Below, one piece after another: positions 5,679 through 6,215 of a DNA stretch of 6,215 nucleotides (the stretch's first letter is position 1; the number at the start of each line of letters is the position of its first letter). Both the position numbers and the translations under genes were made by a program. Source of the DNA: an uncultured Oscillospiraceae bacterium (lineage in GTDB: Bacteria; Bacillota; Clostridia; Oscillospirales; Oscillospiraceae); assembly GCA_910588045.1 (NCBI GenBank), contig CAJUPS010000149.1, positions 1-6,215 of the forward strand. The letters run 5' to 3'. Below the pieces are notes generated by a model. It made no database searches, was not told the origin of the DNA, and was given only the letters and a program-made list of their open reading frames with translations.

Positions 5679-5984
5679 CTATTTCACCCATTCCAAGCGG
5701 GAGATTTTCCCTCTGATCCGGAGCTGGTCGCCGGTCATATTGGTCAGCTCCAGGTTTTCCCCAAAAATTCGGAGCAGGCACTTCTCCCCGTTGATGTCGA
5801 TTTCCTCCCCGCTGTAGGAGAGGATTCCCCTGTGGTGCTCCATATAGAAGTGGCTGTCGCCCACGAGCTCTATGTGTGGCAGGCCTGCCACAAGGTCAGG
5901 GGGGAGGTCAAAGAGTTCTGCGGCTCCATTGATAACATTTATTTCTTTTTTGAAAAATTCCATTGTCTTTTTTGATTCCTCCAT
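5679..5984 (-). CDS. yqfC: sporulation protein YqfC (YabP/YqfC family)
   Basis: A small protein of 101 residues if the first ATG is used, typical of the YabP/YqfC family (about 90-100). The family pattern is visible: LFDLPPDLVAGLPHIELVG at 24-42, the YMEHHRGILSYS segment at 47-58 and the end NMTGDQLRIRGKI near 82-94. No signal peptide or membrane helix is seen; the fold is expected to be mostly beta. In B. subtilis it is made under sigma-E in the mother cell along with YqfD. Two starts are possible. The ATG at 5984 has only a weak GAAGAA site; the ATG at 5963 (Met8) has a strong GGAGG at 5982-5978 but with a long 14-nt spacer. Met8 would give 94 residues and fits the family length well. Repeat copy C begins only about 5 to 15 nt upstream, leaving no room for a promoter between them. 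Confidence 0.93.
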   Translation of the reverse strand: MEESKKTMEFFKKEINVINGAAELFDLPPDLVAGLPHIELVGDSHFYMEHHRGILSYSGEEIDINGEKCLLRIFGENLELTNMTGDQLRIRGKISRLEWVK

Positions 5985-5988
5985 TGTT

Positions 5989-6101
5989 TAGATTCTTCTT
6001 CGTCGATGGCCCGGGGCTTACGCCGCCCCGGACCTGGCGGTTACTTTTGCCGCGCGGCAAAAGTAACCAAAAACGCGCTTAGACCTACGGTCTAAGAACC
6101 C
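5989..6101 (+). repeat. three-hairpin repeat module, copy C
   Basis: H0 is a perfect 7-bp stem, CCGGGGC at 6011-6017 with GCCCCGG at 6025-6031. H1 is a perfect palindrome, GGTTACTTTTGCCGC at 6039-6053 with its complement at 6054-6068. H2 is CTTAGACC at 6078-6085 with GGTCTAAG at 6089-6096, loop TAC. CGTCGAT (6001-6007) and the following bases align with copy A from 1717. In the yqfC direction H2 comes first, followed after 4 nt by TTTTT, then H1 and H0. Any transcript entering yqfC from upstream would therefore carry all three hairpins in its leader. Stems differ from copies A and B but pairing is kept. Confidence 0.8.
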
Positions 6102-6215
6102 CTTGGCGGGAGCGGCTCGGAGCGCCGCTCCCTATGCGGGGGATTTGCGAAGTGCGGTGCGTATTGGGTTAGGCGAAGCCACCGAATATCAGGTCCTACG
6201 GGCATCTGATCTAGT
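6102..6215. other. non-coding tail with two further hairpins
   Basis: I see no gene here. GGGAGCGGC (6108-6116) pairs perfectly with GCCGCTCCC (6124-6132). A second hairpin pairs ATCAG (6188-6192) with CTGAT (6206-6210) and GTCC (6193-6196) with GGGC (6200-6203, one G-T pair), again with a TAC loop as in the H2 hairpins. CGGGGG follows the repeat here (6138-6142 region) as it does in copy A (1831-1836 region), so the tail may still belong to the element. The window ends before its limit can be seen. Confidence 0.5.

Noticed and set aside
6085..6090. C(UACG)G tetraloop at the tip of H2 in copy C
   Set aside because: Using that closing pair shifts the stem out of register; the perfect 8-bp stem leaves a TAC triloop instead, which is also what copies A and B show.

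Overview
The window looks like a chromosomal segment of a GC-rich, endospore-forming Firmicute. The best guess is a gut Clostridia of the Oscillospiraceae/Ruminococcaceae type. This rests on the sporulation genes yqfC and yqfD, high-GC clostridial codon use, and the conserved yqfC-yqfD-phoH-ybeY-era gene order; the family-level placement is inference. Every convincing gene lies on the minus strand, so the window reads from right (6215) to left (1).

In transcription order, the right end (about 5985-6215) is non-coding and hairpin-rich. It is followed by a tightly packed run: yqfC (5679-5984), yqfD (4490-5677), a HAD-family hydrolase (3787-4473), phoH (2797-3768, TTG start) and ybeY (2302-2793). 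Gaps between these genes are 1 to 18 nt, so they probably form one operon. A 676-bp gene-free interval (1626-2301) follows, then era (729-1625), a GNAT acetyltransferase (160-708), and the first 49 codons of a second, related GNAT gene that runs off the left edge (1-148).

Two processes share the locus. YqfC and YqfD are sporulation proteins known in Bacillus subtilis as mother-cell (sigma-E) genes. PhoH, YbeY and Era belong to the RNA/ribosome neighbourhood: YbeY is a metal-dependent RNA-maturation enzyme and Era a 30S-assembly GTPase that binds 16S rRNA. Compared with the usual Firmicute layout, pgpH and dgkA (often with cdd) are missing from between phoH and era. A HAD gene is present between yqfD and phoH, and two GNAT genes sit where recO often follows era.

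The most unusual content is non-coding. Three copies of a roughly 100-bp module made of three consecutive hairpins (H0-H1-H2) occur at 1717-1820, 2153-2256 (inverted) and 5989-6101. Stem sequences differ between copies but pairing is kept, and the H2 loop is always TAC closed by C-G. The first two copies face each other around a core of about 330 bp with no credible protein, located where dgkA would be expected. This could be a MITE/REP-like mobile cassette or a structured RNA locus. No tRNA, rRNA, CRISPR array or transposase gene was seen.
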